NCBI GenBank assembly: GCA_008704415.1
Contig: VXIS01000129.1
Span: forward strand, 1-64,000
Source of the DNA: Sphaerosporella brunnea
Lineage: Eukaryota > Ascomycota > Pezizomycetes > Pezizales > Pyronemataceae
Direction: 5' to 3'
Length of the DNA stretch: 64,000 nucleotides
This document shows positions 43,260 to 52,687 of the stretch, piece by piece. Position 1 is the stretch's first letter. Every line of letters starts with the position of its first letter. The notes below the pieces were generated by a model. It had not been told where the DNA came from, did no database searches, and saw only the letters and a program-made list of their open reading frames with translations. The position numbers were made by a program, and so were the translations under genes.

Positions 43260-44505
43260 ACTGGCAACGACTGAATCGAACCCTAGAACGCCCTGCTTCC
43301 ACCATGCGCGTAACGTAATGAGAGCCTGAAGAGTCTCGGCCATGCCAGCTTGATGGTGTTCTTGTGCGTTTCCTGCAGCGGAGAAGAGCCGTTCCGCAGG
43401 GGAAGTGGAAGTCAAACCGGGGCGTCAGCCAGAGTACCGGGAGATGACTTACGCTGGGTCGAATAACAATCCTTCGCCATCATTGCGAGTCGAGGAAACA
43501 TGATGCGGCCTGTTTCTGCACACCATAAAACTGCGTTAGAGCTATACCGCGTTTCCCACACAGCGGTAGGTATGAAAGGCATCTGCCGGTAACGTTCAGG
43601 TTCATCGAGTCGTGTCTGGAGTTGGGATTGATGTGCGCTCATTTCGATGTCTCGAAGAAAGGGATTTGGAGCAGGGCTGTCAAAAGTCCGGCCACTCCGG
43701 CTTTGAGCGCGGCCTGAACTGGACTGATTGAAACGGGCATTTGAAATCACGGCCGGTGTTGACCAGGCTTTTTGGATCGAGGCCCAGGCGCCTACGGGCA
43801 CCCGCCAGGCTCAGAAGTACCCGGCGCCCGGCGGGTCCGCCAGGCATCTGTAGTTTTTCACTTACACATACATCAAGGAAAGAAAAACATTCAACAACCT
43901 GAAGGACCTCAAGATACCCCTCCATCTCCGCCGCTCGCTATTTCAAGTCACTCAGCATACGCTCAACCTGATGACTTTCAGAACCCGCCCCATATACCAG
44001 ATCTTCCCTCGCCCAGGATTTGAGGCATTCTATGGCTTCGATAACATCGTCGGACTTGCGAGATTAGTGAGTAAAACGTCAGCATTTCCGCTCAGTCGTA
44101 TTCCGACTCTCATCCGAGTTGGTATTCTGGGGTGGTTCGACCAGTCTTTTGATTGCGATCAACGGTTTAGCTGCTGCGGAACGAGCACCGAATGAAGAAC
44201 GCTTTTAGTGGCCCCGCGTTCGGGACAATGACCGACCCAACCCTGGCCCACTCTGTGGGGCCCTGTTTGACCTGGCGGCCAGCGGGACTATTGACCGCCC
44301 TGATTTGGAGGAACCCGGCGCCCTGCGGTTGCAGCAGATCGGAAGACGGGCTGCCGGCCCGGGGACTCCACTGGAAGGTCTTTATATCGGGTCCATGCCG
44401 CCTGCAGCCTGTCGTCACCCTCTCGAAGCCAAATCTCTTCCCAGTTATTCTCAATGTAAGTCATCTTAATGACTGACATCATTGCTCCTGTATCCCGCGC
44501 CCTGC
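43260..44505 (-). pseudogene. hAT-D transposase, split by hAT-A
   Basis: Read on the minus strand. 44505-44303 encodes KMTYIENNWEEIWLREGDD, LQAAWTRYKDLP, a hAT mid-C-terminal block. The hAT-A insertion follows. 43671-43260 then encodes RIMFPRLAMMAKD, AERLFSAAGNAQ and LQALITLRAWWKQGVLGFD, the dimerisation domain. The same end is found inside the hAT-D element at 7017-8004. At least one frameshift and a stop occur between the MMAKD and AERLF blocks. The upstream catalytic part is missing. Confidence 0.8.
43672..44302 (-). mobile_element. hAT-A element, 631 bp, perfect TSD
   Basis: CAGGGCTGTCAAAAGTCCGG to GACTATTGACCGCCCTG, flanked by ATTTGGAG at 43664-43671 and 44303-44310. Inserted into a hAT-D transposase relic. 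Interior is shared with 10436-11260 and 62492-63140. Confidence 0.92.
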
Positions 44506-44509
44506 AGAC

Positions 44510-44620
44510 CAGGGCGGTCCATAGTGCCGCCGGCCACCAGGTCAAACGGGCCCCAAGGAGTGGGTCACGTCGGGCCAGTGATGTGGCAAGCCCGACAGAT
44601 TCGGGCTGGCATAAGGATTC
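44510..44620 (+). mobile_element. hAT-A fragment, opposite orientation
   Basis: CAGGGCGGTCCATAGTGCC then GGTCAAACGGGCCCCAAGGA and GGCAAGCCCGACAGATTCGG are the reverse complement of the right end of the other hAT-A copies. The other end was not found. Confidence 0.65.
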
Positions 44621-44819
44621 GCTGGCATGCAAGACTACTGGGTTAAAGCGATGGACCAACGCTCCAATGGGATGTTCGGACGAGTTCAGCCTCGCATGGG
44701 AGTTGAGCTCAATGCGATTCCAGCGATGTCTGCTGACGCAGCTCGTGTGTTCATAGGGGGAGAGTCTCCTTGAAGTTGGCGTCGATGGAAGTATCACTAA
44801 CAATTTTGCATCCAACAGC

Positions 44820-45520
44820 ATGACCTTAGCTAAAGACTGCGGCAATTTCGGCCTTATTCCGCAGGATAAGCACAAGGAGAAGTTCCATGCTCGGCTCTTC
44901 ACGTTCATCGTCGACAAGGGCTGGCAGATCTATAATCCTGCGAAGAAAACCGGTTCGATCGGTCAGTGGGCGAGAGTTCTGACAGTGATGTCTAACGCCC
45001 TTTCGCGCAACTACCGGTACCCCGATGTGTTCGCCGGGCTCCGGGTTGTGGCCGCCCACAACAATCTTTACCGGGTTAGAATCGCGATGTGGGCGATTGG
45101 CATCAGGAGCCGCAGGCTCGTGGGCGGCAACGCACCTCGGCCGCTCCCAGAATCCATCGTCCAGATTTTGAAGCCGGTTGGCCTCGTCTCGATGGCGGAG
45201 CCAGATTCCTTTAACCCGATCGTGAGGCCGCAGTTGGTGGTCTCCGAGATTACCCCGCACTAAAAGACAAGCTTGAACACGCGGCGGAGATGCGCATGAT
45301 GGAGCACCTGCTCGGCGTTGTCACGGGATTCAACGACCAGGCCAAGACGGCGTTCTGTGCGCGTCTGGAAGAAAAGCTAACCGGCCCACGGGCCTGGAGG
45401 GACGCCGCCGCAACCACGATGAAGGACTGCGAGATGGAGATTCTGATGATGCAGACCGAGTGTGAGCACGTCTATACGACTGCCTTGGAGAATCAGCTTG
45501 CTCGGTTTGTGTCAATGTAG
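44820..45520 (+). pseudogene. Unknown protein (about 230 codons) with one frameshift
   Basis: ATG at 44820 follows CATCCAACAGC, which could be a splice acceptor. The first frame (147 codons) has KFHARLFTFIVDKGWQIYNP, WARVLTVMSNAL and PDVFAGLRVVAAHNNL. It ends in a TAA at 45261, but the next frame is already open (LKDKLEHAAEMRMMEHLLG) and runs to 45520 with charged, helical sequence (TMKDCEMEILMMQTEC). One missing or extra base near 45258 would join them. Weakly resembles the N-terminal part of the 31027-31716 protein. Family unknown. Confidence 0.45.
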
Positions 45521-45926
45521 GCATAGGGACGGAGAAAACGCTGTGAAAATGTGGGGCAAGGCGATGAGAATTTGATTCAATTTGTCGTCACTCGTATTAT
45601 CTCGTGAAAGTGCGGAACTGGGGGTGTCAGAAATGTGCGTAACTGTTCATGCTGATCGAAGGCATAGAATTTTCTAGCTGGGCCCCACGACGCGGCTCGT
45701 ATTGGGAGGGCTCAGCGCCCGCATGGACCCCAACGCCTCATCCAAGACCTTTTCTTACTAGCAGCATTTCATCAAACGCGGTGAAAAAGGGACGAGTCCA
45801 ATCAGGGGTTTTTTTTCGTGTTTCTTAGATAATTTGTCCTTGGTCTCGAGGTTTTTGCTTGCCTTGCTCTGTATGGCCATAGCCTGAAGGGCTCATGCCA
45901 CAACGATCAATAGATACACATAAAAT
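45521..45926. other. Unassigned spacer
   Basis: No gene recognised. A T-run at 45810 is short. Confidence 0.4.
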
Positions 45927-46273
45927 CAGTGTTCCTAATAGCAAGCCCAAAAAACCCGGCTGTGCGGGCGGGCTGCCAAAAGGCAACAGCCCGGCTGTCT
46001 CAGAATCACGGCGGCTGGCTGTTGGGCAGTCCTGCTGCCAAGCACTTTCGACTGAGGTGAACGTGTCATGCAACCATCAGTTCGGCCTAGTTACGTCTTA
46101 CACGGAAGAGTGTTTCTGTGTAGCTGTTGCGCCATTCCCCATAGCGCATGATCATTGCATCCGCTGGAAGCCAGCCCGACGTGGGCTGCAGCCCAAACAG
46201 CCCGCCCGTCGTTTTGATCAGCCCATGAAGCCCAGCCTCAGCCCGACGGGCGGGCTGGCTATTAGGAACACTG
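45927..46273. mobile_element. hAT-C MITE, 347 bp, perfect TSD
   Basis: CAGTGTTCCTAATAGC at the left, GCTATTAGGAACACTG at the right, flanked by CATAAAAT at 45919-45926 and 46274-46281. The subterminal DNA is full of AGCCCG/CGGGCT words in both orientations, giving a strong fold-back. No coding sequence. This is the only clear copy of this family here; a CAGTGTTCCG word at 62206 may be a relative. Confidence 0.92.
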
Positions 46274-46281
46274 CATAAAAT

Positions 46282-46799
46282 GACCGTCCCGGCCACCTCG
46301 TCACGTCACTCCGGCAACCCCGCAACCACGCCGTCAAGCGGCGCCGGCATCCGTAGCATAGTTTATTCCATTCACTAGGAGCTGCGGCGATCTCGATGAA
46401 CCGTCAACCCAGAAATTCTTAGGAAGCAGAACGCCGGCGCTAACACCGGTGTTGCTGCGGCATATTCTGCGCGTGGTATGAATCCTGGACCTTCCAGGGC
46501 TAGTGATAGGGGTGAGTGACTGTTGGTGTCCTTTTACCCCGCAAACCTCGACTTGGCCAGGCTGCGCCTCACCGCCCTGCGGAACCTCTCACTCCTCGGT
46601 GCTGGTGCTCCAGCCACAACCGCCGTTGGCTGCAGCAGGTGAGTCGGGCTCCGGCAATGAGCGAAACGGTTCGACCACGTTAAGCCTCTCTGGTCCAGAA
46701 GTTCGTTTCGCCGCGTGGAGGGAATGCTGGACGCTTTCCTGGGACCAGATTCCTATGGCACAGAGGCAGGCAAACAAAAACGCCTCCCAAGGGTTTCCG
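46282..46799. other. Spacer before LINE B, open in one frame
   Basis: The LINE B frame is open from 46503, but the residues before about 46800 (for example RFAAWRECWTLSW) do not look like the LINE linker. They may be a degenerate endonuclease-linker junction or unrelated DNA. Confidence 0.35.
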
Positions 46800-46802
46800 A
46801 CC

Positions 46803-47663
46803 ATGTATTCGCACCAGTGCATGAACGAGGAACAGATCAAGGATGTCAAATCCGCCTTGGGCTGCTGGGCTAAGGATGGGCCCCTGGTCCGCCTCAACAA
46901 AACCTGTATCTCCAACACGTTGGTAACGGTCCTCCAGGCACACGTGAAACCTCTCCGGGTGTGTGCACATTCCAAACGATGGTTGCACGACAACATTGAC
47001 CAACTCGGACTGGTCCTGAGCTCGGTTAAGCGATCCATTGGCCGGCGGCAGGGCACAACCAAACAGGCAGTTAGAAACGCGCTTCGTTCCTTGAGGGCGG
47101 CCATCCGCCGTGCCATGCACGTACCCTGGGCCAACGTCCTGCAACAGGCTGGCGCAGAAGACACCTGGAAAGCTCTCCGGTGCTCACAGGGAGCCACCGT
47201 AATGTGCGTAAGCACTCTGAACGGCCAGGATGGCAGCTTGGCAACATCGGCTCCTGATAAGAGCGTCATGATAGCTAACCAAGCTTTTTCCGCGCCGCCA
47301 GCTGCTGACTGGTCAGAGTGCGAGCTGAACCACGTCGGCAACGACGTTACCGTGTCAGATGCTGAAATAGATCAGACCTGGTTCGCTCAAGGCTCACACT
47401 CCGCTGCAGTACCTGACAAGATCGAACCACCTGCCGTTCGGCTAGTGTGGAAGTGGCACCAGGAGGGCTTTGCGGTCCTCGTTCGCGCCGGCGTTTACCA
47501 AGGCTACCATCCCCGACCATGGCGCCACGCAACTGGTGTGGCTATTCCCAAGCCTGGAATGAACGACTACTTTAAGGCTCGACGCAGCCCTCTCAGCCGT
47601 CATCGTGCACCAGACGCCGAATGCCGAAGCCATCGTCGTATACTCAGACAGCTCTCGGCTTGA
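46803..47663 (+). pseudogene. LINE B ORF2 linker and RT N terminus
   Basis: The frame (open from 46503) reads KPLRVCAHSKRWLHDNIDQL, LRAAIRRAMHVPW, then DKIEPPAVRLVWKWHQEG and GVAIPKPGMNDYFKAR, the first RT block (IPKPGK-like, here IPKPGM). It ends at a frameshift where RNase H sequence begins. It is the longest uninterrupted LINE frame in the window, so the copy was probably active more recently than LINE A. Confidence 0.8.
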
Positions 47664-48136
47664 CAACAGTGACTGCGGATACGCAGCAGTGACCCCTATT
47701 GACGCACTGCAGAACAGATAGCGGAGAACATCCGCATATATTGGTGACAACAAGGAGGCGTACGACGCGGAGCTGTTCGGCACTGCCGCTGGCCTCGAAA
47801 TGGCCCTTACCCACTCCACGGTCCAAAACAACCCATGCGGTCGCTTTGACCTTTTTGCAGACGCTCAGGCTGCCCTAAAACGCCTGCCAGACGACTCACC
47901 CGGCCCAGGTCAGTGGCTGCTTCCTCAGATTGCGCGTGCGCAAAACTGCCCTGGGAGCGCTGAGACGGTCGGTGGAATACCACTGGGTGCCAGACCACGC
48001 AGGCGCAACGGTCAATGAGCGGGCAGATCAGACAGCAAAGGAGGTGGCACAGTGCCATATCAAACCCCTGACTGGAGACCTCCAACACACCACTTGGTTC
48101 AATCGGCCGCAGAGTCACCGGGACCAAAGCAGATGA
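47600..48136 (+). pseudogene. LINE B RNase H domain
   Basis: AIVVYSDSSRLDNSDCGYAAV (first catalytic Asp), EAYDAELFGTAAGLEMAL (catalytic Glu), FDLFADAQAALKRL (second Asp), EYHWVPDHAGATVNERADQTAKE (His loop and last Asp). These are the four acidic positions of RNase HI, which removes RNA from the cDNA hybrid. At least one stop (TAG near 47719) and frame changes break it. Confidence 0.8.
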
Positions 48137-48359
48137 CAGAAAGCGTGGCTTATTGTGCACGGTAAGCCCAGGAGCTACTGTAGACCACGCAAAAGGTGCA
48201 ACCCCTTCGCAAGCAACACCAAAAAGGCATTCGCGTTGCGCTTCTACCAGCTGCGGGCCTCATTAGTCGGCCTGTCCAAAGAGGTAGCATAGTCTCTTCT
48301 TTGACCTATATCATGGCCGCAAGTGGCCGAATGTAACACGATTACAACAAAAAAAAAAA

Positions 48360-49330
48360 CCGACAGCACACAGCACCCAAGGCACCCACGCTTCCACAAC
48401 CAGCACCGTTGCAGCTGTGGTCAACAAAGGCGCAGACACCCGACGCCAGGACGGGTCCTGGACGACGGTTACCCGCAAGGCAGCCAGGGCTAGCAAGGAC
48501 TGAGCGTCAATCGCGCACTCAACGATGCCAATGTTCCAGGTTTGCTGCTGCCGCCTCACAAGGGTGGCGATCAACCAACGGGGCACGATCACTGCCTTAG
48601 CCAGTGCCTATAAATGGGCCGCGCGGTTGGCCACATTTGAGGACGTCATTCCGGCGACTGCGCCAAAGGTCGATCCCGGCATTGGAGGTTTTGGCCCATG
48701 TCTGGAATGGATGCGGGCCGATGTCCACAGCATCACAGTTGGCAGGTACATGAACAGGCTCGGCGCGCCCATAGAGGAGCTCACAAGCGAGAACGAACGG
48801 CTAGAAATCCCCTTGGCTATCAGATGGCTCATGAACCCAAAGACCGTACCGCTGCAATGCGCGGAAGGCTCCGTCTGTTTCTCTTCCGTGACGTTCGCCC
48901 TCAAGGACCGTTAAAAATGCCACCCTCGTAATCAAGAACGGCGTTTTTCCGGCAGGACAAAGGCTCAAAACAGAGCCGTACGTCGAGTCATCCCCCGACG
49001 CCTGCTGCAGCTCCTGCTCTGCCTGGGGGCACGTCGCTGAAACCTGTGGTCAACATGGGACGAAAACGTGCGCCCACTGTGGTAAAGCTCACCTTACCAC
49101 AGACCACACGTGCCTGCCCAGAGTTCAGGCTCCGCCCGGTACCCTTAGAGGTGTCCCAACTGGAGGAAAGGATACAGCGACAAGCAGAGACTGTCCCCGG
49201 AATCCTAGGTCGCATAAGCAGAAAAATCTACCACTTTTGCCACCCCCCCCGGGGCCGGCAACAGCCGCTGCGCAAACTCCAGACATGACACCCACCATCA
49301 CTCTGCCACGTCGCCGACCCCAACCGCAAC
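48360..49330 (+). pseudogene. LINE D ORF1 (Gag) with zinc knuckle
   Basis: The middle frame has LEWMRADVHSITVGRYMNRL and LEIPLAIRWLMNPKTV, as in LINE C. Then CSSCSAWGHVAETC and CAHCGKAHLTTDHTC, two knuckle-like Cys/His clusters for RNA binding. A proline-rich tail with eight consecutive C bases (about 49244) follows. Frameshifts between each part. Confidence 0.75.
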
Positions 49331-49380
49331 CACGCCGTGTCCCACGGACTCGGAGGCCATGGCCATCGAGGCCGAGATGT

Positions 49381-49985
49381 GGTGCATCCAACACAACGTC
49401 GACAGGTCCAGTGCAGCCCTGCCGGCCAGTCTTGAAATCGGGATTGAAGATAACACAGACTTGGTGCTACTCCAAGAACCGGCACAATACCGGCTTAGGG
49501 TTAGGGTAGGTGATTGACGTCATCACATGAGCCGGCGCCAATTGCAGGATTGTCAATGAGTACGGCCAACTACGCTACGGCGTTGTGACCCACAACACCA
49601 TTATCAGCATCAGCCGACGGCCCTGCAGACTAGCGAACTGGCAAGATATCATGGCGCCCAAGAACTCAATCCTGGCAGACGACTTCAACGCCCACAGCGC
49701 CTGCTGGAACCCCACATGCCGTACCAACAGAAACAACGCCTGGGTCGAGGCACTGATGGACGGTCACCGCCTATCGGTCTAGAGTCACCACATCCCCACT
49801 TGCCAATGGGGCGAGAACCCAGGGATCCCAGACCTCACCCTGTCGCCAAACATCGATAAACGAGACCGGTGGGCAGGAGCCCCAGATCATTCAACTGGTG
49901 CTGACCACCTGCTCGTGGCATGGTTCTGCGTCCCACCAGAACCCCACCGTGGACCAACCAGCCAAGCCGTCGCTGGCTGGGATAT
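49381..49985 (+). pseudogene. LINE D AP-endonuclease
   Basis: IQHNVDRSSAALP and LVLLQEPAQY at the start (first metal-ligand and Glu), then ILADDFNAHSACWNP (Asp and Asn of the D-x-N motif), then LTLSPNID and GADHLLVAW (the SDH-type His motif). All main landmarks of the EEP fold are visible. A TTAGGGTTAGGGTAGG word at 49496-49511 lies inside, followed by frame loss. Stop codons at about 49516 and 49781. Confidence 0.8.
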
Positions 49986-49986
49986 C

Positions 49987-50193
49987 TGTTGACGATAGGC
50001 TTCACGCAGTAGACACAAAGAACGTAGGTAGAAGAGATATATTGCAAGGTACAGAGCTAAGTGCACGTTTCGGCTCCTTAAGAGGCAGAAACGCGCGCTA
50101 GCTCCAAACTCTAGTCTGACTACCCTACTGTCTAACCCTAACGCACCTGGTCATACTCGGATCCCATATAGAGTGATAGTCTATGTCTAAACA
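49987..50193 (-). repeat. Solo LTR (207 bp), probably Ty1/copia, with 5-bp TSD
   Basis: Ends TGTTGACG and TCTAAACA (TG...CA; TGTT/AACA inverted ends), flanked by ATATC at 49982-49986 and 50194-50198. Length and ends suit a copia LTR. Orientation is a guess from the TGTTTAGACATAG end. It sits between endonuclease and linker of LINE D, so it is younger than the LINE. Confidence 0.8.
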
Positions 50194-50198
50194 ATATC

Positions 50199-51744
50199 AA
50201 TCGCACGTCCAAAGAACAGACTGAAACGCCCGAGGCCACCTGGCAGAGCTTGGCTGCTGGCAGAGCTACTGGCTCGCTAGACGCAGACAAAGACTACCTG
50301 GGCCTGGATTACCAGCACAGTCACGACGGTGCTCAATAAACACGCCAAACCACTGCGCATATGCGCAATACCAAACACCGGGTCCAGCACAGCCATAGAT
50401 CAACTGCGATGCGTCCTAGGCGCGATCGGGAGGTCCCACCGCAGACGACAAAGCACGACTCTCACAACATGGCGGCCCAACAGACACCTTGTCCGCCACC
50501 AGGTATGCTCAGGGACAGACCACCACGGCCGGGGGCCCCCTTGCAGGACCAAACCGAGCCATCACAATAACCATAGCCGAGAAAAGACACATAATGGTGA
50601 ACCAGGCCTTGCCGCCCCCCCCCCCCCCTGCGGACGATTGTGACGACAAGGAAATAGCACACCCGGCCCGGGGATGAATGTGATGGTAGAGGACTCCGAG
50701 ATCGGAGAGGCCTGCATCGCCAAGGCATCCTGCTGCGCGGGCGTGGACAAGCTAGGACCAGCTGCAGGAGAGCCGGTCTGGAAATGGCACCGCCAAGGCG
50801 TGTGATCGGTTTGCTATTCTGCCTGCGCAAATTCGTGGAGCGAGTGGCAACACCAAATTGACACGAGCGACGGAGGCCGGACAATGGCCACATGCAGCGC
50901 AATTGGCAGCAGAAGCGCCCGGGCTGCATTAGACGCAGTCGCTGTCCTCATGAGCTACGCACAAGAGGACTGGAGGTCACAACAACTTGTTGGCGTCCTA
51001 CTTATGCACGTCAAAGGCGCCTTCGACCACGTATCAGAGACGGTGCTTGTCCGCCGGCGCACTGCACTCAACGCCCCCCACAGGATCGTCTGATTGGTGG
51101 CCTTCTTCATGGACGACAGGTGGATTAGAATGAAGGAGGGGGTCTAGCTTGCAGAGCCATCGGCCGTCCGGACAGGGCTAACACAGGCATCCCCCATTTG
51201 CCGGTCCGCTTCACCATGTATGTGTCTGGGATACCGCTGGGGTGACCCGGACACTGAACGAGTGCGCGAAAGCCAGCGTCTCCTGGGCCAATAGCAACGC
51301 TGTTGCCTTTGCCGTGGCCACAACGGAGAACCTCCTGCTAAGGAGGAAGAGGAAGCTTCCCACGAAGAAGCTCAATGTCGCTGGAACTGTCATAAAGCAC
51401 CGGACCCACAGATTTGCAGCCAGACTGGAGGCCACCCCCATCGGCAACGCAGCCGGCGACGCCTCTGCGCTGCCGCGGCCACCCTAGGTGCCTCGCTGGA
51501 TGAGGCCACAACGACAGCAAAGGCACGCCTGGGCTTTGTTCGAGACAGGGCTTTTGGGGACAAGGCTCCGTCTCTGAAACCCACAACCGTCATGGCCAGA
51601 CTGGCGGCGATGATCGCCAACGGAAAAATAGAGCAAACTATGACGACTGCGATGATGCCAAATGGGAAAATCGTTATTGACGACACAGAAGGTGCAGCCA
51701 CCTCAGCCCGCTGGTACCAACAACCGAGCGATCGAGCCATCGCG
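50199..51744 (+). pseudogene. LINE D linker and reverse transcriptase, decayed
   Basis: NKHAKPLRICAIP (linker), AGVDKLGPAAGEPVWKWH, LLMHVKGAFDHVSETVL (motif A; the catalytic Asp of DVKGAFDHV is His here) and the C-terminal ARLAAMIANGKIEQTM. The region expected to carry YADD (about 51180-51250) is missing or scrambled. It ends in the frame ...DRAIA at the Ngaro insertion point, and the frame continues beyond it. Confidence 0.75.
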
Positions 51745-52029
51745 CTAGTCTATTCTCCGCAGCGGGGAGTCGTGCAGATACACTGAACCCTAAGAGACAA
51801 AGAAACCGTACATAATAATAAAGGAAAAACCACAAGAAAAATCGACCATAGGAAAAGAAAAGAAGCGAAACATTCCACCTGAATCAAGTGTCTGTGAAGG
51901 TTGCCCCTAGCCTGGCAGAGCTGAGCCCTGAGGCAGAGCAGAGCTCGGAGGCAGAGCTGAGTCTGGAGGGCCTAAGCCAGCACTGGACGCGGCCCGGGAG
52001 CCTCAGGCTGCCGGGCTGAACTCCTCCCA
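51745..52029 (-). repeat. Ngaro repeat B2 (3' terminal)
   Basis: Starts (plus) CTAGTCTATTCTCCGCAG and ends GGGCTGAACTCCTCCCA. Same as B1 at 52323-52621 apart from single-base changes and a 14-bp gap. Confidence 0.9.
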
Positions 52030-52058
52030 GCCTCGCCCGTGGGCAGAGCTACCGGGAG

Positions 52059-52322
52059 ATGATCCAGGCGGTCGTGGTGGGTGGGTAAAAGAAACGCGGC
52101 GTGAAGACGAGGTGCGAGGTGTGTGCTGGCGGTCTGGAAGGCCTCGAGGCGTCGAAAGGGGCCCCTTTATAGGGAGCCGGCCACAAGGAACTCCACCCAC
52201 TCAACCTCCGGCACTGAATAACTCCACCCGGTCAACCACCGGCACTGAAACCTCGCCCCTGGCCACCCATCCAGTCACTCGGGCGCTGCTCCGGCCCACT
52301 AGCTCGCAGTCTAACTGCCCAT
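52059..52322 (-). repeat. Ngaro repeat A2 (internal)
   Basis: Copy of the element 5' end (A1). Contains CCCCTTTATAGGGAGCC and ends (plus) CTAACTGCCCAT, directly joined to B1. Confidence 0.9.
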
Positions 52323-52621
52323 CTAGTCTATTCTCCGCAGCGAGGAGTCGTGCAGATAGACTGAACCCTAAGAGACAAAGAAACTGTACATAATAATAAA
52401 GGAAAAACCACAAGAAAAATCGACCATAGGAAAAGAAAAGAAGCGAAACATTCCACCTGAATCAAGTGTCTGTGAAGGTTGCCCCTAGCCTGGCAGAGCT
52501 GAGCCCTGAGCCAGAGCAGAGCTCGGAGGCAGAGCTGAGTCCGGAGGCCAAGCGTCGGGAGGCCTAAGCTAGCCCTCGACCCGGCCCGGGAGCCTCAGGC
52601 TGCCGGGCTGAACTCCTCCCA
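52323..52621 (-). repeat. Ngaro repeat B1 (internal)
   Basis: Directly abuts A2. It lies downstream of the recombinase stop. Contains TAATAATAAAGG and the CAGAGCTGAG repeats seen also in B2. Confidence 0.9.
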
Positions 52622-52687
52622 AACCTACCGAAGCGTGACCCGTAGCGGGGAGACGAAGAGGAGCCGCAAGGGGCGAAATGAGCAGTG

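Larger units (their letters stand above)
46800..48357 (+). mobile_element. LINE copy B, internally deleted, with tail
   Basis: Keeps the linker and RT N terminus in a long open frame, then jumps to RNase H, then the 3' UTR with hairpin GGCCGCAAGTGGCC (48315-48328, one G:U pair) and an A-run. The RT palm and YADD are deleted. Its tail abuts the start of LINE D ORF1, a head-to-tail arrangement. Confidence 0.85.
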
